Positions 43,616 to 52,541 are shown, counted from the first letter of the stretch. The stretch is DNA of 64,000 nt from Mesorhizobium sp. B2-7-2 (GCF_006440775.1 NZ_VFTZ01000001.1:62001-126000); one strand, 5' to 3'. Notes: generated by a model from the letters alone, not told the origin. Numbers and translations: made by a program.

Positions 43616-44362
43616 TCAGGCGTTGGCGCCGCCATCTATGGTCAACGAGGCTCCCGTGACGAAGCGGCCCTCAGGACTTGCCAGCCAGGCCACCATTCCC
43701 GCGATCTCCTCGGCCTCACCGAAGCGCGGCGTTGCCATCTTGCGGCGCTGGTGCTCCGCATGTGGCCCGCTGGCGGGATTCATGTCGGTGTCTGTGGAGC
43801 CCGGATGAACAATGTTGGCGGTGATGCCGCGTGGGCCCAGGTCGCGCGCCAGGGCCTTTGTCAAGCCGATCAGCGCCGCCTTGCTGGTCGAATAGGCGCT
43901 GAGCCCAGGATCGGTCACCCGCTCGGCCAGATTGCTGCCGATCGAGATGATCCTACCCCCATCCGCCATGTGTCGGGCTGCGGCCTTGGAAGCGACGAAA
44001 GGCGCTCGGAGATTGACCTCCATGCTCTCGTCGAAATCGGCGAGCGAGAGGGAATCGATCGGCGCGGCGCGCCATATGCCGGCACTGTTGACCAGTATGT
44101 CGAGCCGCCCGAACGTGTCCATCGCCTGATCGACGGCATGCTCGATCGCTTCGGCATCGCGACCATCAGCCCTAATGGCGACGGCACGCCCGCCCGCCGC
44201 CTCGATCTCGTCAACGACAGCCTGCGCCTGCGCTTCCCCATTCACATAGGTCAGCGCGACGCTGGCACCCTCACGCGCCAGTCTTTTTGCGATTGCCGCG
44301 CCGATGCCGCGGCTGCCGCCGGTCACAAAAGCGGCCCTGCCGCGCAGCTGATTGGAAGTCAT
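43616..44362 (-). CDS. Short-chain dehydrogenase/reductase
   Basis: A 248-residue classical SDR. The NAD(P) motif is TGGSRGIGAAIAKRLAREGA, NSAG is present (ILVNSAGIW), and the catalytic Ser-Tyr-Lys is Ser in SIGSNLA with Y-x3-K in SAYSTSKAALIGL. The C-terminal GASLTIDGG is typical. The substrate is unknown. AAAGGAGAG precedes the ATG. It is divergent from a TetR regulator and shares its operator region, which indicates repression by it. Confidence 0.92.
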   Translation of the reverse strand: MTSNQLRGRAAFVTGGSRGIGAAIAKRLAREGASVALTYVNGEAQAQAVVDEIEAAGGRAVAIRADGRDAEAIEHAVDQAMDTFGRLDILVNSAGIWRAAPIDSLSLADFDESMEVNLRAPFVASKAAARHMADGGRIISIGSNLAERVTDPGLSAYSTSKAALIGLTKALARDLGPRGITANIVHPGSTDTDMNPASGPHAEHQRRKMATPRFGEAEEIAGMVAWLASPEGRFVTGASLTIDGGANA

Positions 44363-44376
44363 TGATCTCTCCTTTG

Positions 44377-44449
44377 TGTAACGATCGATACATAAATACC
44401 TGTCAGCCTTGCCCGTAATCGTCAAGTGAATTATGTAACGATCAACACA
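44377..44449. promoter_or_regulatory. Twin TetR operators between the SDR and tetR genes
   Basis: TGTAACGATCGATACA (44377-44392) is an almost perfect palindrome and TGTAACGATCAACACA (44434-44449) repeats its left half exactly. They sit close to the start of each divergent gene. TetR-family repressors usually bind such near-palindromes of 15 to 16 bases. Confidence 0.7.
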
Positions 44450-44461
44450 GAAAAGAGCGCC

Positions 44462-45073
44462 ATGTCGGAAAGAGGCCGTCCCCGAAGTTTCGATCGAACC
44501 GCCGCGTTGCGGCGCGCGATGGAGCTGTTCTGGGCCAAAGGCTATGAGGGTACCTCGATCGCAGACCTGACCGCGGCAATGAGGATCGGGTCTCCCAGCC
44601 TCTATGCCGCATTCGGCAGCAAGGAGGCGCTCTTCCTTGAAGCGACCGAATATTACACGCACGCCGAAGGTACCGAGATCTGGGCGGCGCTCGACAAGGC
44701 GCCGACGGCATGCCAGGCGGTGGAGAACTTCCTGCGACAGACAGCCAAGGCCTACTCGCAGGGCGATCGCCCGCAGGGCTGCCTTATCGCGCTCGGCGCG
44801 CTGCATCAGGACTCAAGCAGTGGCGCGATCTGCGATGATCTGCGCCGCCGCCGGGCGGAAAACCGGACCGCCTTGCTGCGACGGCTCGAGCGCGCCGTGG
44901 CGGAGGGCGAATTGCCGGCAAGCTTCGACAGCGGCACCGCGGCGACCTTCTATGCTACGGTTCAGCACGGCATGTCGATCCAGGCGCGCGACGGCGCAAC
45001 CCATGCCGCTCTTATGGCGACCGTTGCCGGCGCCATGGCGGCGTGGACGACGATGGCCGGCACTAGAGCATGA
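44462..45073 (+). CDS. TetR-family transcriptional regulator
   Basis: A 203-residue repressor. The helix-turn-helix is in residues about 10-55 (AMELFWAKGYEGTSIADLTA, then MRIGSPSLYAAFGSKEALFL). The C-terminal ligand domain includes RPQGCLIALGALHQDSSSG, seen in the AcrR/YxaF branch. I use ATG 44462 because an upstream GTG (44426) would overlap the second operator. It probably represses itself and the divergent SDR gene. Confidence 0.92.
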   Translation: MSERGRPRSFDRTAALRRAMELFWAKGYEGTSIADLTAAMRIGSPSLYAAFGSKEALFLEATEYYTHAEGTEIWAALDKAPTACQAVENFLRQTAKAYSQGDRPQGCLIALGALHQDSSSGAICDDLRRRRAENRTALLRRLERAVAEGELPASFDSGTAATFYATVQHGMSIQARDGATHAALMATVAGAMAAWTTMAGTRA

Positions 45074-45171
45074 TCCCGAAAAGTGGGAACTGGGTTTTTG
45101 GAGAAGATCATGCTCCAACAAACAGTTAGATCGTGACGGCGATTCAACGAAACGCCATCCCGATCTAACGC
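45064..45171. repeat. Dispersed palindromic intergenic repeat, copy D
   Basis: AGAGCATGATCCCG opens it and AGATCATGCTCC closes the stem. The core is AAAAGTGggaACtGGgTTTTtGG. It is followed by ACAAACAGTTAGATCG and GATTCAACGAAACGCC. It fills most of the gap before the rhodanese gene and overlaps the tetR stop. Confidence 0.75.
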
Positions 45172-45247
45172 CTGACCTCGTGACAAACGTCAGTCTTTGT
45201 GATCGAAATTTCGGCGGCCGCAGCAAGCGTGGCCGGGAGGATTTGCC

Positions 45248-45649
45248 GTGAAGAAAGGTTATCGCCAGCTTCTCGACGAGGCGAATGCCGAGATCGAGGT
45301 CGTGTCGCCTGAGGAGGCAGCGGGGCTGCTGGAGGATGAGGACACAATCTTCGTCGATCTGCGCGACCCGCGCGAGGTCGAACGTGACGGCAAGATCCCC
45401 GGCGCCAAGCATGTGACGCGCGGCATGCTGGAATTCTGGATCGATCCCGAAAGCCCGTACCACAAGCCGTTCTTCGCCAGCGGCAAGACCTTCGTCTTCT
45501 TCTGCGCCGGAGGCTGGCGCTCGGCTTTAGCCACCAAGACGGCGCAGGACATGGGCCTGACGCCGGTCAAGCATATCCTCGGCGGCTATACCGCCTGGAA
45601 AGCAGCGGGCCTGCCCGTAGAGCCGGGGCAGAAAAAGAAGGCGGACTGA
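45248..45649 (+). CDS. Rhodanese-like domain protein
   Basis: A 133-residue single-domain rhodanese. FVDLRDPREVERDGKIPGAK is the CH2A-like region, and the active-site loop FFCAGGWRSALA holds the nucleophilic Cys. GGYTAWKAAGLPVEP closes the fold. Such proteins carry persulfide sulfur. The partner is unknown. The start is GTG 45248, with GGGAGG upstream. Confidence 0.92.
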   Translation: MKKGYRQLLDEANAEIEVVSPEEAAGLLEDEDTIFVDLRDPREVERDGKIPGAKHVTRGMLEFWIDPESPYHKPFFASGKTFVFFCAGGWRSALATKTAQDMGLTPVKHILGGYTAWKAAGLPVEPGQKKKAD

Positions 45650-45657
45650 TAGGTCGA

Positions 45658-46566
45658 TTAGTGCAGGGCCGTTTCCCGCTGCCCAGTCACAAAGTCGACC
45701 GCGCGCGCGACGACATCCCTGTCGGCGAGGATACGCCGGTGGCCAAGCCCCTCGGCCCAATGCAGGTGGACATGCTCGCCGGCGCCCGCATAACGCTTCG
45801 CGTGGTCGGCATGGACCTCGCGATCGTCCGGCGCGTGGATGACCAGTGTCGGCACCGACGCTGCGGCCAGTTGGCGGTCGCCGGTGAATTCGCTGAGCGG
45901 ACGCCCCGAAAGGTATCTCACCCTGTCCGCCATGGCGACGCGCGAGCGCGGCCCGACATTCATCATATCGCTGAAGTCGTCGAAGATTGCAGGCAGCGAG
46001 CTCGGCGCCGCAATCAGCACCAGCTTTTGCGCCGCAAGCGGCGGCATGCCCTTGACCGATGCGGCGACGGCATTGGCGGCAATCGCGCCGCCGAAGGAAT
46101 GGCCGACGGCGGCGGCAAAGGGGCCGAACCATTCGCCGGCGACCCGCGCCGCGTCCACGGCAGTCACCATGTTGAGATGGCGGCCTAGCGAATGGCCATG
46201 TCCGGGCAGGTCGAGCGAAACAACCTTGTAGCCGGCGCCGCGAAACCCTTCGATCAAAGCGCGCATATATTCGGTACGCGAGCGCCAGCCATGAATGACG
46301 AGCGCCGTGCCGCGCGACTCCCTGTCCGGCTCCGGCCGGAATTCATGCACCGCGACGCAATCGGTCCTGGTTTTCAGCCTGTGATGGCGCGCCTCGGCCA
46401 TGAAGGCAGAGGCACGCTCCACAGCGCGCCGTTCGCCGTCGCTCAGGGATTTGACGTTGGGTGTGCGGCAAAACAATTCGAAGGCGGCGCGGCCGCTAAG
46501 ACGCGGCGCAACATGCTCGGCCGCGCCGAAAACGCCCCGGATGACCTTCATTCCAAATGATGCCAT
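45658..46566 (-). CDS. Alpha/beta-hydrolase (lysophospholipase-like)
   Basis: A 302-residue hydrolase. ALVIHGWRSRTEYM forms the oxyanion-hole strand, AAVGHSFGGAIA the nucleophile elbow (GHSFG), VIHAPDDREV the acid, and AEGLGHRRIL the catalytic His. The first 60 residues precede the fold and are unassigned. The substrate is unknown. It is divergent from a MarR regulator whose operators lie 20 to 53 bases upstream of its ATG, so it is probably repressed by that protein. Confidence 0.9.
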   Translation of the reverse strand: MASFGMKVIRGVFGAAEHVAPRLSGRAAFELFCRTPNVKSLSDGERRAVERASAFMAEARHHRLKTRTDCVAVHEFRPEPDRESRGTALVIHGWRSRTEYMRALIEGFRGAGYKVVSLDLPGHGHSLGRHLNMVTAVDAARVAGEWFGPFAAAVGHSFGGAIAANAVAASVKGMPPLAAQKLVLIAAPSSLPAIFDDFSDMMNVGPRSRVAMADRVRYLSGRPLSEFTGDRQLAAASVPTLVIHAPDDREVHADHAKRYAGAGEHVHLHWAEGLGHRRILADRDVVARAVDFVTGQRETALH

Positions 46567-46585
46567 ATTGGCAGTCCATCCATTC

Positions 46586-46619
46586 GTTCAAGCATGAACA
46601 TAATAGTTCAAACATGAAC
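46586..46619. promoter_or_regulatory. Twin MarR operators GTTCA-N4-TGAAC
   Basis: GTTCAAGCATGAAC (46586-46599) and GTTCAAACATGAAC (46606-46619) are near-identical palindromes centred exactly 20 bases apart, two helical turns. The second contains the marR ATG, so a bound repressor would block both divergent promoters and the start of its own gene. Confidence 0.78.
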
Positions 46620-47066
46620 ATTAAGCAAGAGCTACCCTGGGACAACCCTCGCTTTCGCAACTGGGTTGCGGTGGCGCGCGCCTGCCATGTGCTGGAGCGC
46701 ACGCTGGCGGTTAAGCTCGCCCCGCTCGACCTCAAGCCGGCGCAGCTCGACGTGCTGATGAACCTCTACCGCCACCCCGGCATGTCGCAACACGACCTTG
46801 CCCGCAAGCTGCTCGTCGGCCGCTCCAACATCACCATGCTGCTGCCGCAGCTCGAGGCGCGCGGGTTGCTGCGTCGCGGAGGCGACGAGAAGGACAAGCG
46901 GGTGCTGCGGCTGAACCTCACCGACGCGGGCGAGGCTCTGCTGATGAAGGCCCTGAAGGTGCACATGGCGCTGATCGAAAAGGCGATGAGCCAGTCGACG
47001 CCGGAGCAGTGCGACATGATCGGCGAGCAGATGCGCAAGATCGCCGACGTGCTGAAGGAAGCCTGA
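46614..47066 (+). CDS. MarR-family transcriptional regulator
   Basis: A 150-residue winged-helix regulator. LKPAQLDVLMNLYRHPGMSQ leads into the recognition region (ARKLLVGRSNITMLLPQLEA) and the wing with the basic DEKDKRVLRLNLTDAGEAL. ATG 46614 lies inside the second operator and has no ribosome site, so the message may be leaderless. An in-frame ATG at 46557 would overlap the divergent gene and is less likely. The inducer is unknown. Confidence 0.9.
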   Translation: MNIKQELPWDNPRFRNWVAVARACHVLERTLAVKLAPLDLKPAQLDVLMNLYRHPGMSQHDLARKLLVGRSNITMLLPQLEARGLLRRGGDEKDKRVLRLNLTDAGEALLMKALKVHMALIEKAMSQSTPEQCDMIGEQMRKIADVLKEA

Positions 47067-47078
47067 GCCGGCTTCCAA

Positions 47079-47690
47079 TCACCACATCGTTTTCTTTGCT
47101 CTTTCCGGCCATTCCCTATCATAGGCCTCGCCGTCGATGTTCTTGCGGCTGGTGATCTCGAGAATCCGGCCGGGTGTCGGCAGCGACTTCGGGTCGACAT
47201 GCATGGCCGGGTTCCAGAGCTCGGAGCGCACGATGGCGCGGGCGCATTGGAAATAGACCGTGTCGACATCGATGACGGTGACCGAGCGGGCCGGCTTGCC
47301 GTCGACCGTGAAAGACGCGCAAAGCTCGGCATCGGTCGTGATGTGAGCGCGGCCGTTGATCCGCAGCGTGGTGCCCGAGCCCGGCACCAGAAAGAGCAGC
47401 CCGACGCGCGGATCGCGAATGATGTTCTTCAGCGAATCGGCGCGGTTGTTGCCGCGCCTGTCGGGCATCATCAGCGTCTTGTCATCGACAATGCGCACGA
47501 AGCCGGCGAGATCGCCGCGCGGCGAGCAGTCGAGGCCCTCGGGCCCGCTCGTCGCCAGCGCCACGAAGGGCGAGGCCGCGATGAAGGCGGCATATTCGGG
47601 AATCACATGGTCGAGTTCCTTGACGACCGAAGCTTCGCCCGGCAGGCCATAGAGCGCTTCGAGCTGTTCGACCGTGGTAATCTCAGACAT
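47079..47690 (-). CDS. Pyridoxamine 5'-phosphate oxidase-like FMN-binding protein
   Basis: A 203-residue PPOX-fold flavoprotein of the MSMEG_1061-like group. FVALATSGPEGLDCSPRGD forms the first strands, ADSLKNIIRDPRVGLLFLVP the FMN-binding core, and LRINGRAHI a conserved strand. SVTVIDVDTVYFQCARAIVR completes the barrel. Such proteins reduce various substrates with F420 or FMN. The reaction here is unknown. It converges with the marR gene. Confidence 0.9.
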   Translation of the reverse strand: MSEITTVEQLEALYGLPGEASVVKELDHVIPEYAAFIAASPFVALATSGPEGLDCSPRGDLAGFVRIVDDKTLMMPDRRGNNRADSLKNIIRDPRVGLLFLVPGSGTTLRINGRAHITTDAELCASFTVDGKPARSVTVIDVDTVYFQCARAIVRSELWNPAMHVDPKSLPTPGRILEITSRKNIDGEAYDREWPERAKKTMW

Positions 47691-47837
47691 TTTCCCGCCT
47701 CCGAACCTTTGCCGGCGTTACCCCAACTCTATGACGTCCTCGCGACGTGCCAAACCTGACAATCAGGAAACGGGTGTCGACACAATGATTTCCGGCGCAA
47801 ACTGTGTTCACCGTACAAAACGGACACGGAGATCGAC

Positions 47838-48293
47838 ATGGACAAAGCAGTTGAGCGGCAAAGCACCGCCATGGAACTTCTCGAAAACATGTTCGACGTT
47901 GAAATGCGATTCCTGCAATCGGGGTCGGGCAACATCGAGATGCTGACCAGCGCCTTCCACAGGGATGTCGTCGCGCATGAACCGCACTCACTGCCCTATG
48001 CCGGCGACTGGAACGGCCTTGAAGGCATCGCCTCTCTTTTCCAGACGATGCACGAAAGCTGGAGCGGTGTTGCGGTGGAGAACCTTCAGGCGGCGCAAAA
48101 AGATGACGTCGTCTTTATGAGCTGCACGCTTTCGCTGACAGCGCGAGCCACCGGCGTGACGATCAAGCAGCCATTTGCCGAAGTCCTGCGCTTCAGGAAT
48201 GGCCGGCTGATTGAAGGCACACCCTTCTACTATGACACCAGCGAGATCCTGGCAGCCCTGGCCAAGCCGAAAGACGCGGACAGGATGGCCTAG
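47838..48293 (+). CDS. SnoaL/NTF2-like protein
   Basis: A 151-residue single-domain protein with the NTF2-like cone fold: an N-terminal helix, AFHRDVVAHEPHSLPYAGDW, GLEGIASLFQTMHESW and a beta-rich end with FAEVLRFRNGRLIEGTPFYY. This superfamily includes isomerases, cyclases and ligand-binding proteins, so the activity is not assigned. Its last four bases overlap the converging DUF971 gene. Confidence 0.85.
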   Translation: MDKAVERQSTAMELLENMFDVEMRFLQSGSGNIEMLTSAFHRDVVAHEPHSLPYAGDWNGLEGIASLFQTMHESWSGVAVENLQAAQKDDVVFMSCTLSLTARATGVTIKQPFAEVLRFRNGRLIEGTPFYYDTSEILAALAKPKDADRMA

Positions 48294-48643
48294 CGATCCC
48301 GGCTCAGTCCCTTCTCGGCCAACTCGGTAAGATAGGCGTTCCAGCGCTCGTCCTTTTCGTGGCCAAGCGTATGCAGATAGTTCCAGGTGAAGATGCCGGT
48401 GTCGTGAAAATCGTCGAAGGTGATGCGCACGGCATAATTGCCGACCGGCTCGATCTTCAGGATGGTGACATTGCGCTTGCCGGGAACCGTCACCCGTTGC
48501 TCCGGCGAATGGCCCTGCACCTCGGCCGAGGGCGAAGCAACGCGCAAAAGTTCGGCCGGCAGTTCGAACGGGTCATGACCGGGAAAGGTGACGGACAGCA
48601 GTTTTCTGTCCTTCGAGACTCTGAGTTCCTTCGGCGCCGTCAA
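48290..48643 (-). CDS. DUF971 (GBBH-like N-terminal domain) protein
   Basis: A 117-residue protein of the DUF971 family. LRVSKDRKLLSVTFPGHDPF, ELPAELLRVASPSAEVQGH and VRITFDDFHDTGIFTWNYLH match the conserved strands, the last being the family signature. Related domains open gamma-butyrobetaine hydroxylases, and free-standing ones are linked to Fe-S or molybdenum cofactor handling in some genomes. The neighbouring divergent moaA is consistent with this, but the link is only by position. Confidence 0.9.
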   Translation of the reverse strand: MTAPKELRVSKDRKLLSVTFPGHDPFELPAELLRVASPSAEVQGHSPEQRVTVPGKRNVTILKIEPVGNYAVRITFDDFHDTGIFTWNYLHTLGHEKDERWNAYLTELAEKGLSRDR

Positions 48644-48715
48644 TGTCGTCCATCCTGCATCAATCCACCCTTCCCTACGCTGCTTCGCTCAGCCGGAAAA
48701 GGTCATTTAGACCTT

Positions 48716-48734
48716 GCCGACATGCGGTGTCGGC
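48716..48734. repeat. Short hairpin between the DUF971 gene and moaA
   Basis: GCCGAC (48716-48721) pairs with GTCGGC (48729-48734) around ATGCGGT. It lies 107 bases upstream of moaA. I looked for a molybdenum-cofactor riboswitch here and found no convincing match. Confidence 0.3.
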
Positions 48735-48841
48735 CGGGGAATGTTACCAAAGATCAAGACCGTCTATCTTGAATGCGGCATTGGATCGTATCACATAGCT
48801 GTATATAACGGTGCCGCTCAGGCCATGGGAAACGTTTGCAA

Positions 48842-49837
48842 ATGGACATGATCGACCCCTTCGGTCGCACCATCAGCTATCTGCGCGTGTCGGTCACCGA
48901 CCGCTGCGATTTTCGCTGCACCTATTGCATGGCCGAGGACATGACGTTCTTGCCGAAGAAGGACCTGTTGTCGCTCGAGGAGCTTGACCGGCTCTGCACC
49001 GTTTTCATCGAGAAAGGCGTGAAGAAGCTTAGACTGACGGGCGGCGAGCCGCTGGTTCGCAAGAACATCATGCATCTGGTGCGCCAGCTGTCGCGGCATC
49101 TGGAGAGCGGCGCCCTGGAAGAGCTGACGCTGACCACCAACGGCTCGCAGCTGTCGCGCTTCGCGGCCGAGCTCGCCGATTGCGGCGTCAAGCGCATCAA
49201 CGTCTCGCTCGACACGCTCGATGCCGAGAAATTCCACCAGATCACGCGCTGGGGCAATCTCGGGAAGGTCATGGAAGGCATCGATGCCGCGCAGAAGGCC
49301 GGGCTGAAGATTAAGCTCAATGCGGTTGCGCTGCGCGACTTCAACGATGCCGAGATCCCCGAGCTGATGCGCTGGGCGCATGGCCGCGGCATGGACCTCA
49401 CCCTCATCGAGACGATGCCGATGGGCGAGATCGAGACCGACCGCACCGACCAGTATCTGCCGCTGTCGCTGCTGCGCGCCTCGCTGGAGCGCCAGTTCAC
49501 GCTCTCCGATATTCCTTACAAGACCGGCGGCCCAGCCCGCTATGTTCATGTCACGGAGACCGGCGGCCGGCTCGGCTTCATCACGCCGATGACGCATAAT
49601 TTCTGCGAAAGCTGCAACCGCGTACGGCTGACCTGCACCGGCACGCTCTATATGTGCCTTGGCCAGGAGGACGCCGCCGACCTCAGGGCGCCGTTGCGCG
49701 CCACCGAAGGCAACGAGCTGCTCGGCGAGGCGATCGACGAGGCCATCGGCCGCAAGCCCAAGGGCCATGATTTCGTCATCGACCGCCGCACCAGCCGTCC
49801 TTCGGTATCTCGGCATATGAGCGTCACCGGCGGCTGA
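48842..49837 (+). CDS. moaA: GTP 3',8-cyclase MoaA
   Basis: A 331-residue radical-SAM enzyme for the first step of molybdenum cofactor synthesis, turning GTP into 3',8-cyclo-7,8-dihydro-GTP. The N-terminal cluster motif is C22-x3-C26-x2-C29 in [10 protein letters not shown]. The C-terminal [4Fe-4S] cluster lies in [16 protein letters not shown]. The conserved C-terminal Gly-Gly ends the protein (SVTGG). ATG 48842 is used; the frame opens six bases earlier with TTG. Confidence 0.96.
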   Translation: MDMIDPFGRTISYLRVSVTDRCDFRCTYCMAEDMTFLPKKDLLSLEELDRLCTVFIEKGVKKLRLTGGEPLVRKNIMHLVRQLSRHLESGALEELTLTTNGSQLSRFAAELADCGVKRINVSLDTLDAEKFHQITRWGNLGKVMEGIDAAQKAGLKIKLNAVALRDFNDAEIPELMRWAHGRGMDLTLIETMPMGEIETDRTDQYLPLSLLRASLERQFTLSDIPYKTGGPARYVHVTETGGRLGFITPMTHNFCESCNRVRLTCTGTLYMCLGQEDAADLRAPLRATEGNELLGEAIDEAIGRKPKGHDFVIDRRTSRPSVSRHMSVTGG

Positions 49838-49892
49838 TTTTTTCTACGATTTGGTGCAGGATCACCTTCGGTCATCGACCAAAGGGGGGATC

Positions 49893-50387
49893 ATGAAACG
49901 TCCGCAGCGCATCGGTTGGTCGTCGGTAGCGGCCATCTTGTCCCTGTCGACAATCATGGCGGCGGCCGCGATGGCCAAGCCCTTCACCTACGTGAATGCG
50001 CGGTTCGGCCAGTCCTGCACTTTTCCCGACGACATCTTCAACAAGCCGATGCCCGAGCCGGAAAATGGCGACGGACAGCAATGGCTTAGCGCCGACGGCG
50101 CCAGCCTGACCTGTTCCGGCATCTACAACGTTGACAACGACACGCCGCAAGGTTTCGTCGTCCAGGAGAAAGCCAGCACCGAACCGGGTTACAAGGTCAC
50201 CTACAGCAAGACCGGCAAGAATTGGGCGGTGCTCTCCGGCACCAAGGACGGCAACATTTTTTACGAACGGCGCCTGTTCGGAAAGGACGACGTCATTCGC
50301 ACCGTCTGGATCGAATACCCTGCCGCGCTCAAGGCAAAATACGACCCTTTGGCCGGCTCCATCGCCAAGACCCTGCGCGGCCCTTGA
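49893..50387 (+). CDS. Secreted protein, unknown
   Basis: A 164-residue exported protein: signal peptide to about AMA, then FGQSCTFPDDIFNKPMPEPE and a beta-rich mature region with two cysteines (SCTF, LTCSG) likely bridged. WIEYPAALKAKYDPLAGSIA near the C-terminus resembles lipoprotein-like domains that bind small ligands, but I cannot name a family. AAAGGGGGGATC precedes ATG 49893. Confidence 0.8.
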   Translation: MKRPQRIGWSSVAAILSLSTIMAAAAMAKPFTYVNARFGQSCTFPDDIFNKPMPEPENGDGQQWLSADGASLTCSGIYNVDNDTPQGFVVQEKASTEPGYKVTYSKTGKNWAVLSGTKDGNIFYERRLFGKDDVIRTVWIEYPAALKAKYDPLAGSIAKTLRGP

Positions 50388-50500
50388 GGTCAGCCTGGCC
50401 GCACTGAAAATAAAGCGTTGGCGTCGCCTTCCGGCCGATTTACCGCCGGCCTTTTACAGCCTAGCCTTCGCGCGCAATTTTCGCTCTAGGGGGAGTGCAC

Positions 50501-50857
50501 ATGCGCACATTCATGCTTTCACTCGCAATGCTTGGGGTTGCTTCCGTATCGGCCGCGGCTCAATCGATCGGCGGCACCTACACCGTCGCCGGCACCAATT
50601 TCGACGGCTCGAAATATGACGGCGAGGCAACCATCACGCTGACCAGCGACACGACCTGCACCATCCACTGGGAAACCGGCGGCTCGACCTCGGACGGCAT
50701 CTGCATGCGTAACGACAATGCATTTTCCGCCGGCTACGCGATGGGCAAGGAGATAGGTCTCGTCGTCTACAAGATCGAGAAGGACGGCTCCCTGCACGGG
50801 CTGTGGACCATCGCCGGCCAGAACGGCAACGGCACCGAGGTGCTGACGCCGAAGTAA
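50501..50857 (+). CDS. Small secreted beta-rich protein, unknown
   Basis: A 118-residue exported protein: signal peptide MRTFMLSLAMLGVASVSA with AAAQS, and a mature part made of repeated beta strands (GTYTVAGTNFDGSKYDGEAT, TLTSDTTCTIHWETGGS). One cysteine pair is possible (TTC, GIC). ATG 50501 is used; GTG 50495 is close. I do not know the family. It is followed by a terminator. Confidence 0.75.
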   Translation: MRTFMLSLAMLGVASVSAAAQSIGGTYTVAGTNFDGSKYDGEATITLTSDTTCTIHWETGGSTSDGICMRNDNAFSAGYAMGKEIGLVVYKIEKDGSLHGLWTIAGQNGNGTEVLTPK

Positions 50858-50885
50858 GCCTTCCAAAGCTCGGCAAATCGATCTC

Positions 50886-50920
50886 ATGGGCCACGCAGAA
50901 ATTCGTGGCCCATTTCTTTG
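50886..50920 (+). terminator. Intrinsic terminator after the small secreted protein gene
   Basis: ATGGGCCACG (50886-50895) pairs with CGTGGCCCAT (50904-50913), loop CAGAAATT, followed by TTCTTTG. Confidence 0.75.
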
Positions 50921-50982
50921 CCGTTGCTGTTTTCCGGCTGCCTGCTAGACGGCTGAATTAAAATTGAATCCGGAAAACCCCT

Positions 50983-51903
50983 TTGCCTCTCTCGCCAAAT
51001 CTGCGCGGCGCGCTGTTCATGATCGTGGCCATGGTCGGCTTCACCTTGAACGACGCGATCACCAAATTCTCGTCGGAATCGATGAACATGGCGCAGGTCA
51101 TGCTTGTGCGCGGCGCCTTCGCGTCCCTGTTCGTCGGCCTGCTCGCCTGGCGGCGCGGCGCGCTTGCCAATCCGGCGGCCGTGCTGCAGCCGATGGTGGC
51201 GACGCGCGTTGCCGGCGAAGCCGGCGCCACGGTATCGTTTCTGATCGCGCTTGCGCATTTGCCGATCGCCAACGTCTCGGCCGTGCTGCAGGCACTGCCG
51301 CTAGCGGTGACCATGGGCGCGGCGCTGTTCTTCGGCGAAGGCGTCGGCTGGCGGCGCTGGCTTGCCATCGCCGTCGGCTTCGCCGGCGTGATGATCATCG
51401 TGCGGCCGGGCTTCGAGGGCTTCAGCGTCTATTCGCTGCTGGCATTGACCAGCGTCGCCTGCTGCGCGGTGCGAGACCTCGCCACCAAGCGCATCCCGCA
51501 GGCCATCCCGACCATACTGGTGTCGACGGCGACCGCGCTTGCCATGACGGTGCTGGGCGCGCTGCTTTTGTCGCCGATGGGCGGCTGGATGCCGATGAGC
51601 GGCCGGGCGACCACGCTTCTGGCGCTGGCAGCGGTGCTGGTGCTCATCGGCTATCAGTTCATCATCATGGCAATGCGCTCGGGCGACATCTCCTTCATCG
51701 CCCCATTCCGCTACACCGCGTTATTGTGGTCGATCCTGCTCGGCCTCGTCGTTTTCGGCGATATCCCCGATACGCCGATGACCGTCGGCGCCGCCATCAT
51801 CATCGGCTCGGGCCTCTATGCGCTCTACCGCGAGCGCGTCGTCGGACGGCAGCAACCTGCCGCCGAAAGCGCTGGACCCGACATGGCACCGGACGGCATA
51901 TAG
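50983..51903 (+). CDS. EamA/DMT-family transporter
   Basis: A 306-residue drug/metabolite-type transporter with ten hydrophobic segments in two EamA repeats (FMIVAMVGFTLNDAITKFSS opens the first, VYSLLALTSVACCAVRDLAT the second). The substrate is unknown. TTG 50983 gives the full first helix. The next ATG (51019) falls inside it. It ends six bases before mobA, so it is probably co-transcribed with mobAB. Confidence 0.9.
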   Translation: MPLSPNLRGALFMIVAMVGFTLNDAITKFSSESMNMAQVMLVRGAFASLFVGLLAWRRGALANPAAVLQPMVATRVAGEAGATVSFLIALAHLPIANVSAVLQALPLAVTMGAALFFGEGVGWRRWLAIAVGFAGVMIIVRPGFEGFSVYSLLALTSVACCAVRDLATKRIPQAIPTILVSTATALAMTVLGALLLSPMGGWMPMSGRATTLLALAAVLVLIGYQFIIMAMRSGDISFIAPFRYTALLWSILLGLVVFGDIPDTPMTVGAAIIIGSGLYALYRERVVGRQQPAAESAGPDMAPDGI

Positions 51904-51908
51904 GCGCG

Positions 51909-52541
51909 ATGGACCGAACTGTTGCGGGGATCATTCTGGCCGGCGGCCAGTCGCGCCGGATGGGCGGCGGCGACAAGCCGCTCCTTTCATTGGGCAAAGC
52001 CAGGCTGATCGACCATGTCGCCACGCGACTGAGGCCGCAGGTCGCCACACTGGGGCTCAACGCGAACGGCGATCCGGCGCGATTTGCCGGCATGGACCTG
52101 CCGGTGATCCAAGATACGATGCCGGGCCATGCCGGCCCGCTCGCAGGCATTCTCACCGGCCTCGACTGGGCGGCAACGCAAACAAGCTGCCGATGGCTGG
52201 TGAGCGCCGCCGGTGACACGCCGTTCTTTCCCGACAATCTCGTCGAGCGCCTGGTGGCGGCAGCGCTCGATCGGCCCGGCACGATCGCCGTCGCCAGCTC
52301 GGACGGCAGATGGCACCCGACCTTCGCGCTCTGGCCGCTCGGCCTGCGCGACGCCTTGCGCCGTTTCCTGGTCGACGAGGACGACCGACGGGTTTCCGCC
52401 TTCATGGAGCGGCACGGCCATGTCGAGGTCGAGTTCGCCATGATCGAGGCTCGCGGCCAAAAGATCGATCCTTTCTTCAACATCAACACACCGGACGACC
52501 TTGCGGCGGCGGAGCGTCTGTTGCAAAGCCTCGGGCCATGA
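51909..52541 (+). CDS. mobA: Molybdenum cofactor guanylyltransferase MobA
   Basis: A 210-residue nucleotidyltransferase that attaches GMP to Mo-molybdopterin. The GTP-binding motif is AGIILAGGQSRRMGGGDKPL. DTMPGHAGPLAGILTGLDWA and SAAGDTPFFPDNLVERL (metal-binding Asp) follow, then FNINTPDDLAAAE. It overlaps mobB by four bases (ATGA). Confidence 0.95.
   Translation: MDRTVAGIILAGGQSRRMGGGDKPLLSLGKARLIDHVATRLRPQVATLGLNANGDPARFAGMDLPVIQDTMPGHAGPLAGILTGLDWAATQTSCRWLVSAAGDTPFFPDNLVERLVAAALDRPGTIAVASSDGRWHPTFALWPLGLRDALRRFLVDEDDRRVSAFMERHGHVEVEFAMIEARGQKIDPFFNINTPDDLAAAERLLQSLGP

Noticed and set aside
48644..48841. Possible molybdenum-cofactor riboswitch before moaA
   Set aside because: Only one short hairpin is present and the conserved motif is not found.
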